From Flavobacteriales bacterium (GTDB lineage: Bacteria; Bacteroidota; Bacteroidia; Flavobacteriales; Flavobacteriaceae): DNA of 64,000 nt. Positions 35,689-45,676 of the stretch are shown one piece after another. The position numbers and the translations under genes were made by a program. Positions within the stretch are counted from its first letter, which is position 1. Each line of letters starts with the position of its first letter. The notes beneath the pieces are model-generated. The model did no database searches and was not told the origin of the DNA. It worked only from the letters and a program-made list of their open reading frames with translations. The stretch lies in NCBI GenBank assembly GCA_004213995.1, contig SGZJ01000005.1, forward strand, positions 1-64,000. Reading direction: 5' to 3'.

Positions 35689-36882
35689 GGGATTTTCTGT
35701 CTTATTGTCCTTAAATAAACTAAAACTTAATATTGTCTGACCTGAATTTTTATTTGTAATAATTTCTCCTAATTTTTGTTTTGTTGAAACCTTATCCCCT
35801 TTTTTCACATATATATCTGAAAGATTCTTATACACAGTGAAAAAATTACCATGTTGAATTAATATAGTTTTAGACCCATTTTTTGAACTTATTATTCTGT
35901 ATACTGTTCCGTTAAAAATAGTTCTAGCCTTTTGGGATGAAGCAGTAATTATTCTTATTCCATTACTTTGGATTGTAGCAGTTTTAACTATCGGGTGAGG
36001 TTGCTTTCCGTATTTCAGAGAAACATATCCTTTTTCTACAGGCCATGGGAGTTTACCTTTATTTGAAATAAAATTGTTTGATAATAGTTTAGCTTCAGGG
36101 GTTAAGGCAAAAAGTTTAGATGACGTCTTTTTCTTTCTATTTGACTCAGCAATTGCTTTAGCTATAATTTTTTCAATTTCTTTATCTATTTTTGCTGTTT
36201 TTTGCTGTTTCAATTTAATATCTCTAATATATTTAGTTTGATTATTAGAAATAAAAGTTAATAGATTGTTTTTATTAAAAATTTCACGATTGATGTCCTT
36301 TTTTATTTTTTGATTATCGTTGACTAGCTTTAATTGAAGATTTTTATCATTGTTAAGCTTATTCGCCATTGACTTAAGCTTTTTGGTATTGATTGCTATT
36401 TTTTGTAATTGATTATTTTGATACTCAGAATATTGTTTGAAGTATTGAATTCGCTTTAAGGCCTCTTGAAAGTTTGCTGAAGAAAAAATAAACATCAACT
36501 TTCCTGTTTTAGATCTAGTTTTATAGGATCTCAATATCATATCTGAATATTGAGACTTTAAAAGCTGTTGAGAGTTTTGAAGCTGATTTATTACCTCTTG
36601 GTTGTTTCGAATGGATACAGAAATAATATTAAGCTCATTATTTGTAATTTTTATGATTTCATTTTGAAGGTTTAATTTATAATTCAAATTTTCAATATTT
36701 TCTACAACAAGCTTTTCTTCGTCTTTAGAATTATTAATTAAGTTTTGAATGTTTTTTATTTCATTTACTAAATCAGTTCTTTTGAGCTCTAAATCCTTTT
36801 GACTTAAATTTTGAGAATAACATGAGGCGCTATACAAAGCCAACGTTATTAGTAAAAAGATAAATCTCGATTTATCGAACAT
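35665..36882 (-). CDS. EnvC/NlpD-like murein hydrolase activator with degenerate LytM (M23) domain
   Basis: This 405-residue protein has a signal peptide (ending near CYSQN), a long coiled coil (about 22-240), and a C-terminal LytM-fold domain (about 280-405, starting KLPWPVEKGYVSLKYG). In active M23 peptidases this fold has an HxxxD pair and a HxH motif; here the positions read QSNGIRI and TILSFSL, so the zinc ligands are lost. That matches EnvC/NlpD activators, which switch on amidases at the septum. I chose the ATG at 36882 over a TTG nine bases upstream. It overlaps the lipoprotein gene by 11 bases. Confidence 0.88.
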   Translation of the reverse strand: MFDKSRFIFLLITLALYSASCYSQNLSQKDLELKRTDLVNEIKNIQNLINNSKDEEKLVVENIENLNYKLNLQNEIIKITNNELNIISVSIRNNQEVINQLQNSQQLLKSQYSDMILRSYKTRSKTGKLMFIFSSANFQEALKRIQYFKQYSEYQNNQLQKIAINTKKLKSMANKLNNDKNLQLKLVNDNQKIKKDINREIFNKNNLLTFISNNQTKYIRDIKLKQQKTAKIDKEIEKIIAKAIAESNRKKKTSSKLFALTPEAKLLSNNFISNKGKLPWPVEKGYVSLKYGKQPHPIVKTATIQSNGIRIITASSQKARTIFNGTVYRIISSKNGSKTILIQHGNFFTVYKNLSDIYVKKGDKVSTKQKLGEIITNKNSGQTILSFSLFKDNKTENPLFWIGKK

Positions 36883-37744
36883 CAAATGCAATTTTTTTAT
36901 AATTACTAGGAATTTTAAATGGAAGTTTAAATTTATTGTTAAGTTTAATTGACTTAAATTCTAAATTAATTTGATTCATTAGTGTGCCTTCATAATTGTC
37001 TAAATTTACAAAAACTGTATTTTCTTGTACATTGTTTTGTTTTTCAAAATTAGTTTTATATAGCTCTATTTTTGAGGGAAAAACCATGTTGGCAATATCA
37101 ATAAATTCAAAATAAGATAGCTCATAAAGATCAAAATTATTTCTATCATCTTTAATTTTAAATGAGTATTGATTTATTTTAAAATTATCTGAATTTATAA
37201 TATAACTTCCTTCAAATAGGTTTTTATTTATTTTTGAAGAGTTGGAAATAATGCTCCAATTAAATATATATGAGTCATCTTTACCACTAAAAGAGTCATT
37301 GAAGTCTGATTTATTAATTTTATTAACTGGTTCAGATAATAATAAGCTTTCAATAGTTTTATAACTCAAATTAACTCCTAAAATTTCATCAATGTTACTA
37401 AAACTTGATTTTAAATAGTTTTTTTGAAGCTTATTATAATAAAACAGGCTGTCTTTGGTGATTAAAACCCTAACAATTCCTGCCGCAGAGCTTAACCATA
37501 TTGCCTTGTCTTTTATAATTCTAATATTCGCTGAATAACTTTTGGTTCTTCCTTTATTATTTAGCTTTATTTTTATTTTAGACTGAAAGGATTTGAATTT
37601 GGATTTTGACTTTGATACTTTTCTGATTACTTGTTTTGGGTTTAATCTCTTATTGTCTGAATCTGTTGTCTCGCGAGTTATATCCTTTGTAGGTTTACAG
37701 GAAGATATTATTATTAGAACTAAAAAATATTTTAAAAATCTCAT
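36872..37744 (-). CDS. DUF4292-like outer-membrane lipoprotein
   Basis: This 290-residue protein has a lipoprotein signal, with lipobox IISSC placing the cysteine near residue 15. The body is beta-rich and resembles LolA/LolB-like folds: a KIKIKLNNKGRTKSYSANIRI stretch, then a series of strands with IWLSSAAGIVRVLITKDSLFYY. The assignment to DUF4292 comes from memory of its conserved position next to an M23-type gene in flavobacteria. The start at 37744 gives the lipoprotein signal; the longer frame runs into dut. Function unknown; lipoprotein or lipid handling is a guess. Confidence 0.75.
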   Translation of the reverse strand: MRFLKYFLVLIIISSCKPTKDITRETTDSDNKRLNPKQVIRKVSKSKSKFKSFQSKIKIKLNNKGRTKSYSANIRIIKDKAIWLSSAAGIVRVLITKDSLFYYNKLQKNYLKSSFSNIDEILGVNLSYKTIESLLLSEPVNKINKSDFNDSFSGKDDSYIFNWSIISNSSKINKNLFEGSYIINSDNFKINQYSFKIKDDRNNFDLYELSYFEFIDIANMVFPSKIELYKTNFEKQNNVQENTVFVNLDNYEGTLMNQINLEFKSIKLNNKFKLPFKIPSNYKKIAFDVR

Positions 37745-37748
37745 AATC

Positions 37749-38183
37749 TTACTTAATTCCTGTGCTACCAAAGCCGTTAACTCCTCTAACAGTTTTAGAT
37801 AACTCTTTTACCTCAATCCATTTTGCTTGCTCATGACTTGCTATTACTAATTGAGCTATTCTGTCTCCGTTATTTATAGTATATGAATCTTTTGATAAGT
37901 TAATTAATATTATTCCAATTTCTCCTCTATAATCAGCATCTATTGTTCCAGGAGAATTTAATACGCACAATCCATGTTTTATTGAGAGGCCACTTCTTGA
38001 TCTTACCTGTGCTTCAAATCCTTTAGGCAAAGAAATATAGAGGCCCGTTTTAATTATTTTCCTTTCCAAAGAATTAAGTATTATAGGTTCGTCTATAAAA
38101 GCCTTGAGGTCCATCCCCGCTGATGAACTAGTTTCATAGTGCGGAAGATTATGATTAGATTTATTTATTATTTCAATTTTCAT
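37749..38183 (-). CDS. dut: dUTP diphosphatase
   Basis: This 144-residue trimeric enzyme hydrolyses dUTP to dUMP and pyrophosphate, keeping uracil out of DNA and supplying dTMP synthesis. All five family motifs are present: [41 protein letters not shown] and the C-terminal [10 protein letters not shown]. It overlaps the flippase end by 11 bases and is followed after 4 bases by the lipoprotein gene. Confidence 0.97.
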   Translation of the reverse strand: MKIEIINKSNHNLPHYETSSSAGMDLKAFIDEPIILNSLERKIIKTGLYISLPKGFEAQVRSRSGLSIKHGLCVLNSPGTIDADYRGEIGIILINLSKDSYTINNGDRIAQLVIASHEQAKWIEVKELSKTVRGVNGFGSTGIK

Positions 38184-39633
38184 TATTTATAAGTTTAATT
38201 GTGTCCTTTTCAAATTTAATTATGATTAGGCCAAGTAAAATTAATATTCCAATTCCAAAATAATAATTTCCAGGAAAAATATAAAAAGAAGTAAAAGCTA
38301 AAAATGTACTTAGCAGTATGTATATACATATTTTAGGTAGGTTGTAAGGAATTGGATAATGGCGTTGTCCTAAAAAATAAGATATCATTGCCATTACAAA
38401 ATAAGCAAGAAATGTTGCTATTGCTGACCCTAAATATCCGTAATAAGGAATTAATGCGATATTTACAGAAAGTGTAATTGCAGCACCGAAGGTAGATATG
38501 TAAGCTCCAAACTTTGTTTTATCTGTTACCTTATACCAAACAGATAAATTTTGATATATCCCCAAAAATAAGTTAGCCATAAGAATAATAGGCACAATGT
38601 ATAAAGCTTCCCAATAGGCTGAATCACCAATAAAAAGAAATTTTAATATGTCTATAAAGACCACAACTGCGATTAAAATAAAGGATCCTAATATTACAAA
38701 CACCTCTAAAATTAATGCATATGCTTTTTCGGGGGAATTATTTTTGGCGGTACTGAAAATAAATGGCTCGATACCTAATTTGAAGGCCGTTGAAAAAAGA
38801 GTAATAAACAGAGCTAACTTATAACAAGCTGCATACATTCCAATTTGTGCTTTATCAACATCAAAATAATCTAATAAAATTTTATCAAAGCTTTCATTTA
38901 TTGAGTATGCCAATCCTGCTAATAAAATTGGCACAGAATATTTAAGCATTTTCTTAAGTAATTTAAAATCGATTTTATATTGAATGTTTACATAGAAATT
39001 ACTCATCACTAAGAAGGTTAATGCGCTTGATATTAGCAGAGAAATAAAAATATAATTTATTTCAAAGTTTTCTACATAGATATAATCAAGCGAGGGACTT
39101 TTAGTATGGTTGTTTTTAAGAAAAATTAAAAAGAAAATATTTAATGAAACATTCACAATAACATTAAATATTTTAATCAGCGTATATCTAATTGCTTTAT
39201 TATTTAATCGCAAGTATGCAAATGGAATTACAACCAAAGAGTCTAAAACTAATATCCATATAACCAAATATAAATAATCAGAGCGAATTCCTATAAAATC
39301 AGAAATTTGATCTATGAAAGTAAGTCCTATTGCTAAAAACATCACTGAAGTTAAGATTATTGAAATTGAAGAAGTGCTCACTACATTTGATTTCTTTGAA
39401 TAAGAATTAAAAAACCTAAAAAAAGCTGTTTCTAACCCATAAGATAAAAGAACGTTAAGTAAAATGATGTAGGAAAAAATAATTGATAAATCTCCATAAT
39501 CTGAAATATTTTCAAGTACAGATTTGTCGGTATGCAATCTGACTAGTAAAACACTAACTACTCTAGGGAAAACAGTAGCTATTCCATAAACAATAGCTTG
39601 TTTAAAAGCTGACTTTAATTTGTTCAAGTTCAA
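38173..39633 (-). CDS. Polysaccharide flippase-like membrane protein (Wzx/MurJ superfamily)
   Basis: This 486-residue protein has about 12-14 membrane helices and the opening [23 protein letters not shown] typical of oligosaccharide flippases. It should move a lipid-linked glycan across the inner membrane. It is separate from the polysaccharide operon at 53-64 kb and is linked to dut instead, as in other flavobacteria from memory. The start is a TTG at 39633, or a second TTG at 39627; no ATG is available. Overlaps dut by 11 bases. Confidence 0.88.
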   Translation of the reverse strand: MNLNKLKSAFKQAIVYGIATVFPRVVSVLLVRLHTDKSVLENISDYGDLSIIFSYIILLNVLLSYGLETAFFRFFNSYSKKSNVVSTSSISIILTSVMFLAIGLTFIDQISDFIGIRSDYLYLVIWILVLDSLVVIPFAYLRLNNKAIRYTLIKIFNVIVNVSLNIFFLIFLKNNHTKSPSLDYIYVENFEINYIFISLLISSALTFLVMSNFYVNIQYKIDFKLLKKMLKYSVPILLAGLAYSINESFDKILLDYFDVDKAQIGMYAACYKLALFITLFSTAFKLGIEPFIFSTAKNNSPEKAYALILEVFVILGSFILIAVVVFIDILKFLFIGDSAYWEALYIVPIILMANLFLGIYQNLSVWYKVTDKTKFGAYISTFGAAITLSVNIALIPYYGYLGSAIATFLAYFVMAMISYFLGQRHYPIPYNLPKICIYILLSTFLAFTSFYIFPGNYYFGIGILILLGLIIIKFEKDTIKLINNEN

Positions 39634-39695
39634 ATATTTATCCTAAAAGTAAGCTTTTAATCAAAGTTATCAAAGTAACTTGAATTTAAGAGATA

Positions 39696-40550
39696 CTAAT
39701 TATTAAGTGCTTCGGCGCCTCCAACTATTTCTAAGATTTCATTTGTAATTGCCGCTTGTCTAGCTTGATTATAGGCTAACTTTAACTGATCTCTTAGTTC
39801 AGTTGCATTATCAGTAGCTTTATGCATTGCCGTCATTCTGGCTCCGTGTTCACTTGCCCAAGAGTCACGAATGGCTTTGAATAATTGATTTTTTAAGGAC
39901 TTTGGAATTAGCTCTTCAATTATTTCTTTTTTTGAGGGTTCGAAAATGTAATCTAAATTATTATTGGAGTCATCTTCAACATCAGATATCGGTAAAAACT
40001 GCTCATTCACAACAACTTGTGTTGCAGCATTTTTAAACTTGTTATATACGATATCAATTTTATCAAAATCTTCATTAACAAACATTTGCATAAGTGACTC
40101 AGCAATTAAAGAGACACTTTCCATGTTTAGGTTGTCAAAAATATCAATGTGATTTGATTCAACATTATAACTTTTTTGAAGAAAATCATTTCCTTTCTTA
40201 CCAATAGCAACAAATGACACATCTGTATCATTATAGACAGAATTTGCTAGCTCTGTAGATTTTTTGAAAATATTAGAATTGAATCCACCACATAAACCTC
40301 TATTAGAGGTAATTGAAACTATAAGAACTTTTTTTACTTTGCGCTTTTGAGCATACTTATTATCAGAATCGATTGAAGAACTTAAGCTTTGTAAAATTTC
40401 TGTTAGTTTATTTGAATACGGTCTCATAGCTGTAATAGCATCTTGTGCCTTTTTTAACTTTGCAGCAGAAACCATTTTCATGGCGCTTGTTATCTGCATC
40501 GTTGAAGAGACTGATGAGATTCTATTTCTTATTTCCTTTAAATTAGCCAT
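39696..40550 (-). CDS. atpG: ATP synthase gamma subunit
   Basis: This 284-residue central-shaft subunit of F1 has N-terminal NLKEIRNRISSVSSTMQITSAMKMVSAAKLKKAQ and C-terminal EHGARMTAMHKATDNATEL...ITNEILEIVGGAEAL helices, the paired coiled coil that rotates in the alpha3beta3 ring. It is the last gene of the operon, 9 bases after atpA. The beta and epsilon genes that follow it in many bacteria are absent; in flavobacteria they usually sit elsewhere. Confidence 0.97.
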   Translation of the reverse strand: MANLKEIRNRISSVSSTMQITSAMKMVSAAKLKKAQDAITAMRPYSNKLTEILQSLSSSIDSDNKYAQKRKVKKVLIVSITSNRGLCGGFNSNIFKKSTELANSVYNDTDVSFVAIGKKGNDFLQKSYNVESNHIDIFDNLNMESVSLIAESLMQMFVNEDFDKIDIVYNKFKNAATQVVVNEQFLPISDVEDDSNNNLDYIFEPSKKEIIEELIPKSLKNQLFKAIRDSWASEHGARMTAMHKATDNATELRDQLKLAYNQARQAAITNEILEIVGGAEALNN

Positions 40551-40559
40551 TGTTAGAGA

Positions 40560-42134
40560 TTAATATTTATCAGATAAATCTTTACAAACTGACTCTAAAG
40601 TGTTAACCACTTCTTCAGTTAGCTTTCCTTGTTTTAAGCTATCTAATACCCCCTGATGCTTAGTTCTAAGAATTGTTAAATATTCGTTTTCAAATTCTTT
40701 TATTTTTTCCACAGGAACATTTCTGAGTAAATTTTTAGAACCTGCATAAATTATCGCAACCTGATCTTCAACAGTAAATGGATCGTTTTGAGCTTGTTTT
40801 AATATCTCAACATTTCTCTTACCTTTTTCAATAACATTTAATGTAGCAGCATCTAAATCCGATCCAAACTTTGCAAAAGCTTCTAGTTCCCTAAATTGAG
40901 CTTGGTCTAATTTCAAAGTACCTGCCACTTTTTTCATTGACTTTATTTGAGCTGAACCACCAACTCTTGAAACTGATATTCCCACGTTAATTGCGGGCCT
41001 AACACCTGAATTAAATAAATCTGATTCTAAAAATATTTGTCCGTCTGTAATTGAAATAACATTTGTCGGAATATAAGCTGATACATCTCCCGCTTGAGTT
41101 TCAATTATTGGTAAAGCTGTCAATGAGCCTCCTCCTTTAACTAAAGGAGCTAATGAAGCTGGTAAATCATTCATTTCTTTTGCAATATTATCATCAGCAA
41201 TTACCTTTGCAGATCTTTCTAATAGTCTTGAATGAAGATAAAACACATCCCCTGGGTAAGCCTCACGTCCTGGAGGTCTTCTAAGTAATAATGAAACCTC
41301 ACGATAAGCAACTGCTTGCTTAGATAAATCATCGTATACAATTAAGGCCGGTCTTCCTGTGTCTCTAAAGTATTCTCCAATTGAAGCCCCTGTGAAAGGT
41401 GCATATACCTGCATCGCTGCAGGGTCAGATGCGTTTGCAGCTACAATTGTTGTATACGCTAATGCTCCTTTGTCCTCTAAAACTTTTGCTATCGCAGCAA
41501 CTGTAGAAGCTTTTTGCCCTATAGCAACATAAATACAATATACTGGCTCGCCTGCATCATAAAATTCTTTTTGATTTAATATAGTATCAATACAAACGGT
41601 TGTTTTACCTGTTTGTCTGTCGCCAATAACCAATTCTCTTTGTCCTCTTCCAACAGGAATCATAGCATCAATAGATTTAATCCCAGTTTGTAAAGGTTCA
41701 TTAACAGGTTGTCGGTATATAACTCCAGGAGCTTTTCTTTCTAATGGCATTTCATATAAATCACCTTGAATAGAGCCTTTACCGTCTATAGGTTGGCCCA
41801 GGGTGTTAACCACTCTTCCTACAATACCTTCACCAACATTAATAGATGCAATTCTTGTAGTTCTTTTTACGGTATCCCCTTCTTTAATTTCATTGGAGGC
41901 ACCCAATAATACAACTCCAACATTATCTTCCTCAAGGTTCAAAACTATACCCTCGATACCGTTTGAAAACTCCACAAGTTCTCCGTATTGGACATTAGAT
42001 AAGCCGTAAACACGTGCGATTCCGTCTCCAATTGTTAGTACCGTTCCAGTTTCATCAAAAGATATGTTAGCATCATGATTTGAAAGCTGTTGTTTTAAAA
42101 TTGCTGATATTTCAGCTGGATTTACTTCTGCCAT
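40560..42134 (-). CDS. atpA: ATP synthase alpha subunit
   Basis: This 524-residue F1 subunit has the Walker A motif GDRQTGKT (171-178), the nucleotide-site loops [13 protein letters not shown] and [33 protein letters not shown] region, and the Arg-finger segment [14 protein letters not shown]. It forms the non-catalytic nucleotide sites of the hexamer. It starts 24 bases after atpH. Confidence 0.98.
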   Translation of the reverse strand: MAEVNPAEISAILKQQLSNHDANISFDETGTVLTIGDGIARVYGLSNVQYGELVEFSNGIEGIVLNLEEDNVGVVLLGASNEIKEGDTVKRTTRIASINVGEGIVGRVVNTLGQPIDGKGSIQGDLYEMPLERKAPGVIYRQPVNEPLQTGIKSIDAMIPVGRGQRELVIGDRQTGKTTVCIDTILNQKEFYDAGEPVYCIYVAIGQKASTVAAIAKVLEDKGALAYTTIVAANASDPAAMQVYAPFTGASIGEYFRDTGRPALIVYDDLSKQAVAYREVSLLLRRPPGREAYPGDVFYLHSRLLERSAKVIADDNIAKEMNDLPASLAPLVKGGGSLTALPIIETQAGDVSAYIPTNVISITDGQIFLESDLFNSGVRPAINVGISVSRVGGSAQIKSMKKVAGTLKLDQAQFRELEAFAKFGSDLDAATLNVIEKGKRNVEILKQAQNDPFTVEDQVAIIYAGSKNLLRNVPVEKIKEFENEYLTILRTKHQGVLDSLKQGKLTEEVVNTLESVCKDLSDKY

Positions 42135-42158
42135 TTTAATGTATTTATTTAATAAACT

Positions 42159-42689
42159 TTATATAAGTTCTTTTTTTATTTTTTGTAATTTATTTGATAA
42201 GCTTGCATTATATTCTTTGCCGTCGTAGCGCAGTATAAATCCGCCTAGTATGTTTTTATCTATAACATTGTTAATTTCCACCTTTTTACTAGAAATAGAA
42301 CTGATTTTTGTTAAAGCAGCTTCTTTAATGCTGTTAGTTATTGGTACCGCTGTTACAACAACAGCTTTAGTCATATCGTTGGCCGTTTCATAAAGAGACT
42401 TATAAGCATTACAAACATCTACTAATATTGATAGTCTTTTATTTGAAATCAATAAACCGATTAAATTCTTAGAAAGAACTGAAGTGTTGTTGTTTAAAGA
42501 CAATATAATATCATGCTTAGATTTGGTGTTAATAACAGAATTAGCTAACATTTCGGAAAAAGATTTTTCATTAGATGATAGGTTAATGTAAAACAACATG
42601 TCCTCATATACCCTTGAAGACATATCGTTTTCATTTGCTAATGAAAAAATTGCTTTTGCATATCTTATTGCTGCTCTAGATTCTTTCAT
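42159..42689 (-). CDS. atpH: ATP synthase delta subunit
   Basis: This 176-residue OSCP-type stator subunit joins the b subunit to the top of F1. It has the usual helical N-terminal domain (SRAAIRYAKAIFSLANEN) and the C-terminal ILGGFILRYDGKEYNASLSNKLQKIKKEL pattern. It is 1 base after atpF. Sequence conservation is low, as normal; position in the operon makes the call firm. Confidence 0.96.
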   Translation of the reverse strand: MKESRAAIRYAKAIFSLANENDMSSRVYEDMLFYINLSSNEKSFSEMLANSVINTKSKHDIILSLNNNTSVLSKNLIGLLISNKRLSILVDVCNAYKSLYETANDMTKAVVVTAVPITNSIKEAALTKISSISSKKVEINNVIDKNILGGFILRYDGKEYNASLSNKLQKIKKELI

Positions 42690-42690
42690 T

Positions 42691-43188
42691 TTAATTGTTT
42701 AAAGAGGCGTCATTTAACATGTTTTCTACAACCTTTAACTGTTTGCTTTTATCCTCTAATTCAGACGATATAACTTTTTCTGCAATCCCAACAGAAAGTT
42801 CTACAACAGTTTGCTTTAGCTCATTCATTGCTGAGTTTTTTTCATTTTGAATTGCTAATTGAGCTGACTCAATTAGCTTAGAGGCTTGATCTTTTGCCTG
42901 GTTTTCTGCATCAGAAATTAATTTTGTTTTAATTTCCCTAGCATCCTTTAACATGTTTTCTCTCTCTATTTTAGCTTCTTTTAAAATTTTCTCATTGTCA
43001 GACTTAAGATTTTCCATTTCTTTTTTAGCATTTTCTGCAGCTAAAAGAGCTTCGCGGATAGAATCTTCTCTATCGTTAACTGAACCTAATATAGGTTTCC
43101 AAGCGAATTTTTTTAATAAAAAATATAAAATAGCAAATGAACAAAAAGTCCAAAATAACAATCCCACGTCGGGTGTAACTAAATCCAT
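42691..43188 (-). CDS. atpF: ATP synthase b subunit
   Basis: This 165-residue peripheral-stalk subunit has one N-terminal membrane helix (about 8-28, GLLFWTFCSFAILYFLLKKF) and then a long charged coiled coil. It anchors the stator to subunit a. It is separated from atpE by 70 bases containing a strong stem-loop (43221-43254). Confidence 0.96.
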   Translation of the reverse strand: MDLVTPDVGLLFWTFCSFAILYFLLKKFAWKPILGSVNDREDSIREALLAAENAKKEMENLKSDNEKILKEAKIERENMLKDAREIKTKLISDAENQAKDQASKLIESAQLAIQNEKNSAMNELKQTVVELSVGIAEKVISSELEDKSKQLKVVENMLNDASLNN

Positions 43189-43220
43189 AATTTAAGTTTT
43201 TTAAAAATATTATAATAAAT

Positions 43221-43254
43221 AATAAGTGCAGTGCATAAAACAGCTGCACTTATT
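43221..43254 (-). other. Stem-loop between atpE and atpF
   Basis: An 11-bp perfect inverted repeat, AATAAGTGCAG (43221-43231) with CTGCACTTATT (43244-43254) and a 12-base loop, begins 4 bases after the atpE stop codon on the transcript strand. It is followed by A/T-rich sequence with only a short U run some 20 bases on, so it is a weak terminator at best. It probably marks an RNA processing or 3'-end protection site that raises atpE message over downstream genes. Confidence 0.65.
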
Positions 43255-43258
43255 TTAT

Positions 43259-43501
<243 letters not shown>

Positions 43502-43519
43502 TTAAAATTTAAAAATTAA

Positions 43520-44593
43520 TTAATGTTCATGTTCTTCCATTGCTGACCCAATATACAAAGCGGATAGCATGGTAAATATATATGCCTGTATGGCTACTAC
43601 TAAAATTTCTATTAAGCTAATAAACACTGTAAATCCTACAGAAAGTGGAGCGATCCAAACTGTTTCAGCTATAAAAATTAAAGATATTAAACTCAATACG
43701 ATAATATGGCCTGCTGAAATATTAGCAAAAAGCCTAATCATTAGTGAGATAGGTTTTATAAATATCCCCAAAAACTCAATTGGGGCTAAAAATAATTTCA
43801 TAGGAACAGGAAGGCCTGGCATCCAAAATATGTGCTTCCAATAGTCTTTAGTTCCTGCAAATGTTGTAATTGCAAAGGTAATCACAGCAAGAACAGCAGT
43901 AAAGGCTATGTTGCCTGTTAAATTAGCGCTAAAAGGGAAAAATGGAATAAGACCCATTAAATTATTGATCCATATGAAGAAAAATAAAGTTAGTAAATAT
44001 GGCATGTATTTTTTATAATTTTTTTCACCAATATTTGGAATTGCAACCTCGTCCCTAATAAATAAAATTAATGGCTCGGTAAATTTTGCTATTCCTGATG
44101 GAATCCCTTTATTAGATTTTGAGTACTTTTTCGCAGAAATACCAAAAATTAATACCAATAATAACATCGAGAGAAACATTGAAAAAACAAGTTTAGTTAT
44201 TGAGAAATCTACTGGCTTTAAATTTGTTGGGTAATTGTTTTTATCTAAAATAAGATATTGCCCAAATGAATTAGGTTGTGGGCTTGCGTAATAAATTTCC
44301 TCATGAAACTTAACAAACGATACTCCTTTTTTAGTAACCAACTCAGTTCCTTCATCATCGTGATGAAATTCAGAAGAAGAAAAGGTAACTAGACCGTTGT
44401 CAGTCCAAAGTATTATGGGGAGCGGAATTGACACTCCTTTACCATTCCAGTCTAAAATATGGAATTCATGAGAATCTTTAATGTGATGCATGATCATGTC
44501 TGTAACATTAAAATCCTTAGAGTCGGTTTCTAATGAGGAAGAAAAACTTACAGAAAATGAAAAAAAGAAAACTAAAAAAAGTAAATTTCTCAA
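43520..44593 (-). CDS. atpB: ATP synthase a subunit with N-terminal periplasmic extension
   Basis: This 357-residue membrane subunit forms the proton half-channels. The essential arginine is R287 in MIRLFANISAGHII. Before the membrane part is a signal peptide (1-20) and about 110 extra residues with several histidines (MHHIKDSHEFHILDW, SEFHHDDE), an extension typical of Bacteroidota AtpB. The start must be TTG at 44593, as no ATG lies before the signal peptide. A full consensus promoter sits upstream at 44645-44674, so the operon atpBEFHAG has its own start. Confidence 0.95.
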   Translation of the reverse strand: MRNLLFLVFFFSFSVSFSSSLETDSKDFNVTDMIMHHIKDSHEFHILDWNGKGVSIPLPIILWTDNGLVTFSSSEFHHDDEGTELVTKKGVSFVKFHEEIYYASPQPNSFGQYLILDKNNYPTNLKPVDFSITKLVFSMFLSMLLLVLIFGISAKKYSKSNKGIPSGIAKFTEPLILFIRDEVAIPNIGEKNYKKYMPYLLTLFFFIWINNLMGLIPFFPFSANLTGNIAFTAVLAVITFAITTFAGTKDYWKHIFWMPGLPVPMKLFLAPIEFLGIFIKPISLMIRLFANISAGHIIVLSLISLIFIAETVWIAPLSVGFTVFISLIEILVVAIQAYIFTMLSALYIGSAMEEHEH

Positions 44594-44644
44594 ATTAATA
44601 TTATGGTTTTAAGTGTTACTACAATTACGCAATAAATTCGGATG

Positions 44645-44674
44645 CAAATGTACATACATATATTTATATTTCAA
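44645..44674 (-). promoter_or_regulatory. Promoter of the atpBEFHAG operon
   Basis: On the minus strand TTG (44674-44672), 19 bases, then TACATTTG (44652-44645): a full consensus match. The predicted transcript start near 44638 leaves a leader of about 45 bases to the atpB TTG start. Confidence 0.72.
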
Positions 44675-44694
44675 ATAAAAAAACAACAATGATT

Positions 44695-45066
44695 TCATCT
44701 ATCAAATACTTTTTGAAGAGATTTAATTTCAAAAAATAAAAAAATAAAATATATTATAAAAAAAGTTGCTATTAACCCTTGTTTATTTCCATCAAAATTA
44801 ATTATTGGATATACAAACAAAATAGTTAAAAGCATTTTATTTATCGATGCGATTACAAAAGAAAACAAGAGATTTAGCTTTGTCTTTGTTAGCAATTTAA
44901 TTGTCCAAAAAGTTATAAGAACCAAGGCAGTATTAAAGACGTATATTTTCCATAGAGGAATTAAGAAATATATCTCAAAGAACAGACTATTAAAAACAAG
45001 ATTAATAAAATATAATATTATTGATAAGAGGGCTAACTGAAAATAAAATTTGATTTTAATGTTCAT
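44695..45066 (-). CDS. Small four-helix membrane protein in the AtpI position
   Basis: This 123-residue protein is very hydrophobic, with about four membrane helices (8-28, 37-57, 66-86, 95-113). It lies between an AtpZ-like gene and atpB, where AtpI or a DUF6168-type protein is found in flavobacteria. AtpI-like proteins help assemble the c-ring or bind magnesium. There is no strong motif, so the link rests on position. Its ATG overlaps the AtpZ-like stop (TGATG on the transcript). Confidence 0.7.
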   Translation of the reverse strand: MNIKIKFYFQLALLSIILYFINLVFNSLFFEIYFLIPLWKIYVFNTALVLITFWTIKLLTKTKLNLLFSFVIASINKMLLTILFVYPIINFDGNKQGLIATFFIIYFIFLFFEIKSLQKVFDR

Positions 45067-45293
45067 CAGTTATCTTTTGTTTGTTGAATAACATACATTA
45101 ACGCAATTGCAATAGAAAAAAGAGAGAAAAATATTGTAAAAATATTATTTTTTATTTCTAAATATATGTCTAGTTTATAGCCTATAAAAGATCCAAGAGA
45201 AATAGTTGCAACCATTTGGAAGGCTATTCCAGAAAAACGGGCTAGCTTATTAAGCTGTTTTCTCTGATTTTGATATGATTTTTTGTTGCTCAC
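45066..45293 (-). CDS. AtpZ/AtpI-like two-helix membrane protein
   Basis: This 75-residue protein has a basic N-terminus (KQLNKLARFSGIAFQM) and two membrane helices (about 24-42 and 49-68), the AtpZ pattern. AtpZ with AtpI is reported to form a cation channel serving ATP synthase. The start is a GTG at 45293, inside the 3' end of the bactofilin gene (44-base overlap); no later start would preserve the conserved N-terminus. Confidence 0.82.
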   Translation of the reverse strand: MSNKKSYQNQRKQLNKLARFSGIAFQMVATISLGSFIGYKLDIYLEIKNNIFTIFFSLFSIAIALMYVIQQTKDN

Positions 45294-45672
45294 CTTTATT
45301 TAGTTCTTTGACACCACCCTTCATGCTACAATTTGCGTTGAATGTAGCTCCAGGCTCAACTGCCAACTTAACCACCTCAACTTCACCTTCAACATAAGCA
45401 GATGCTTTTAATGTCAATGTACCACTAAGTTTAAGTTTGCCAGAAAAACCACCTTCAATATCTGCATTAACTCCTTCTAAAGTTCCATTAATTACACCAG
45501 TCTTACCAACAACGACTTTTCCAGATGTTTTGATTGTTCCGTTAACATTTCCTTCTATTCTAAAGCCTGCTTCGCTTATTAAATCACCTACAAAAGAGGT
45601 TCCTTGGGTAATCATGTTTTGTTGATTAGATGATGTTGACATGGTTTTTTGTTTTTTAGATTCTGTAAACAT
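45250..45672 (-). CDS. Bactofilin (polymer-forming cytoskeletal protein)
   Basis: This 140-residue protein has a short charged head and then a right-handed beta-helix of glycine-spaced turns (FRIEGNVNGTIKTSGKVVVGKTGVINGTLEG region onward), as in bactofilins, which assemble into cytoplasmic filaments that position envelope enzymes. I kept the ATG at 45672 because the MFTESKK start looks like flavobacterial homologues; a second ATG is at 45642. It lies 4 bases after the sprE/porW homologue and overlaps the AtpZ-like gene by 44 bases. Confidence 0.92.
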   Translation of the reverse strand: MFTESKKQKTMSTSSNQQNMITQGTSFVGDLISEAGFRIEGNVNGTIKTSGKVVVGKTGVINGTLEGVNADIEGGFSGKLKLSGTLTLKASAYVEGEVEVVKLAVEPGATFNANCSMKGGVKELNKGEQQKIISKSEKTA

Positions 45673-45676
45673 AAAT

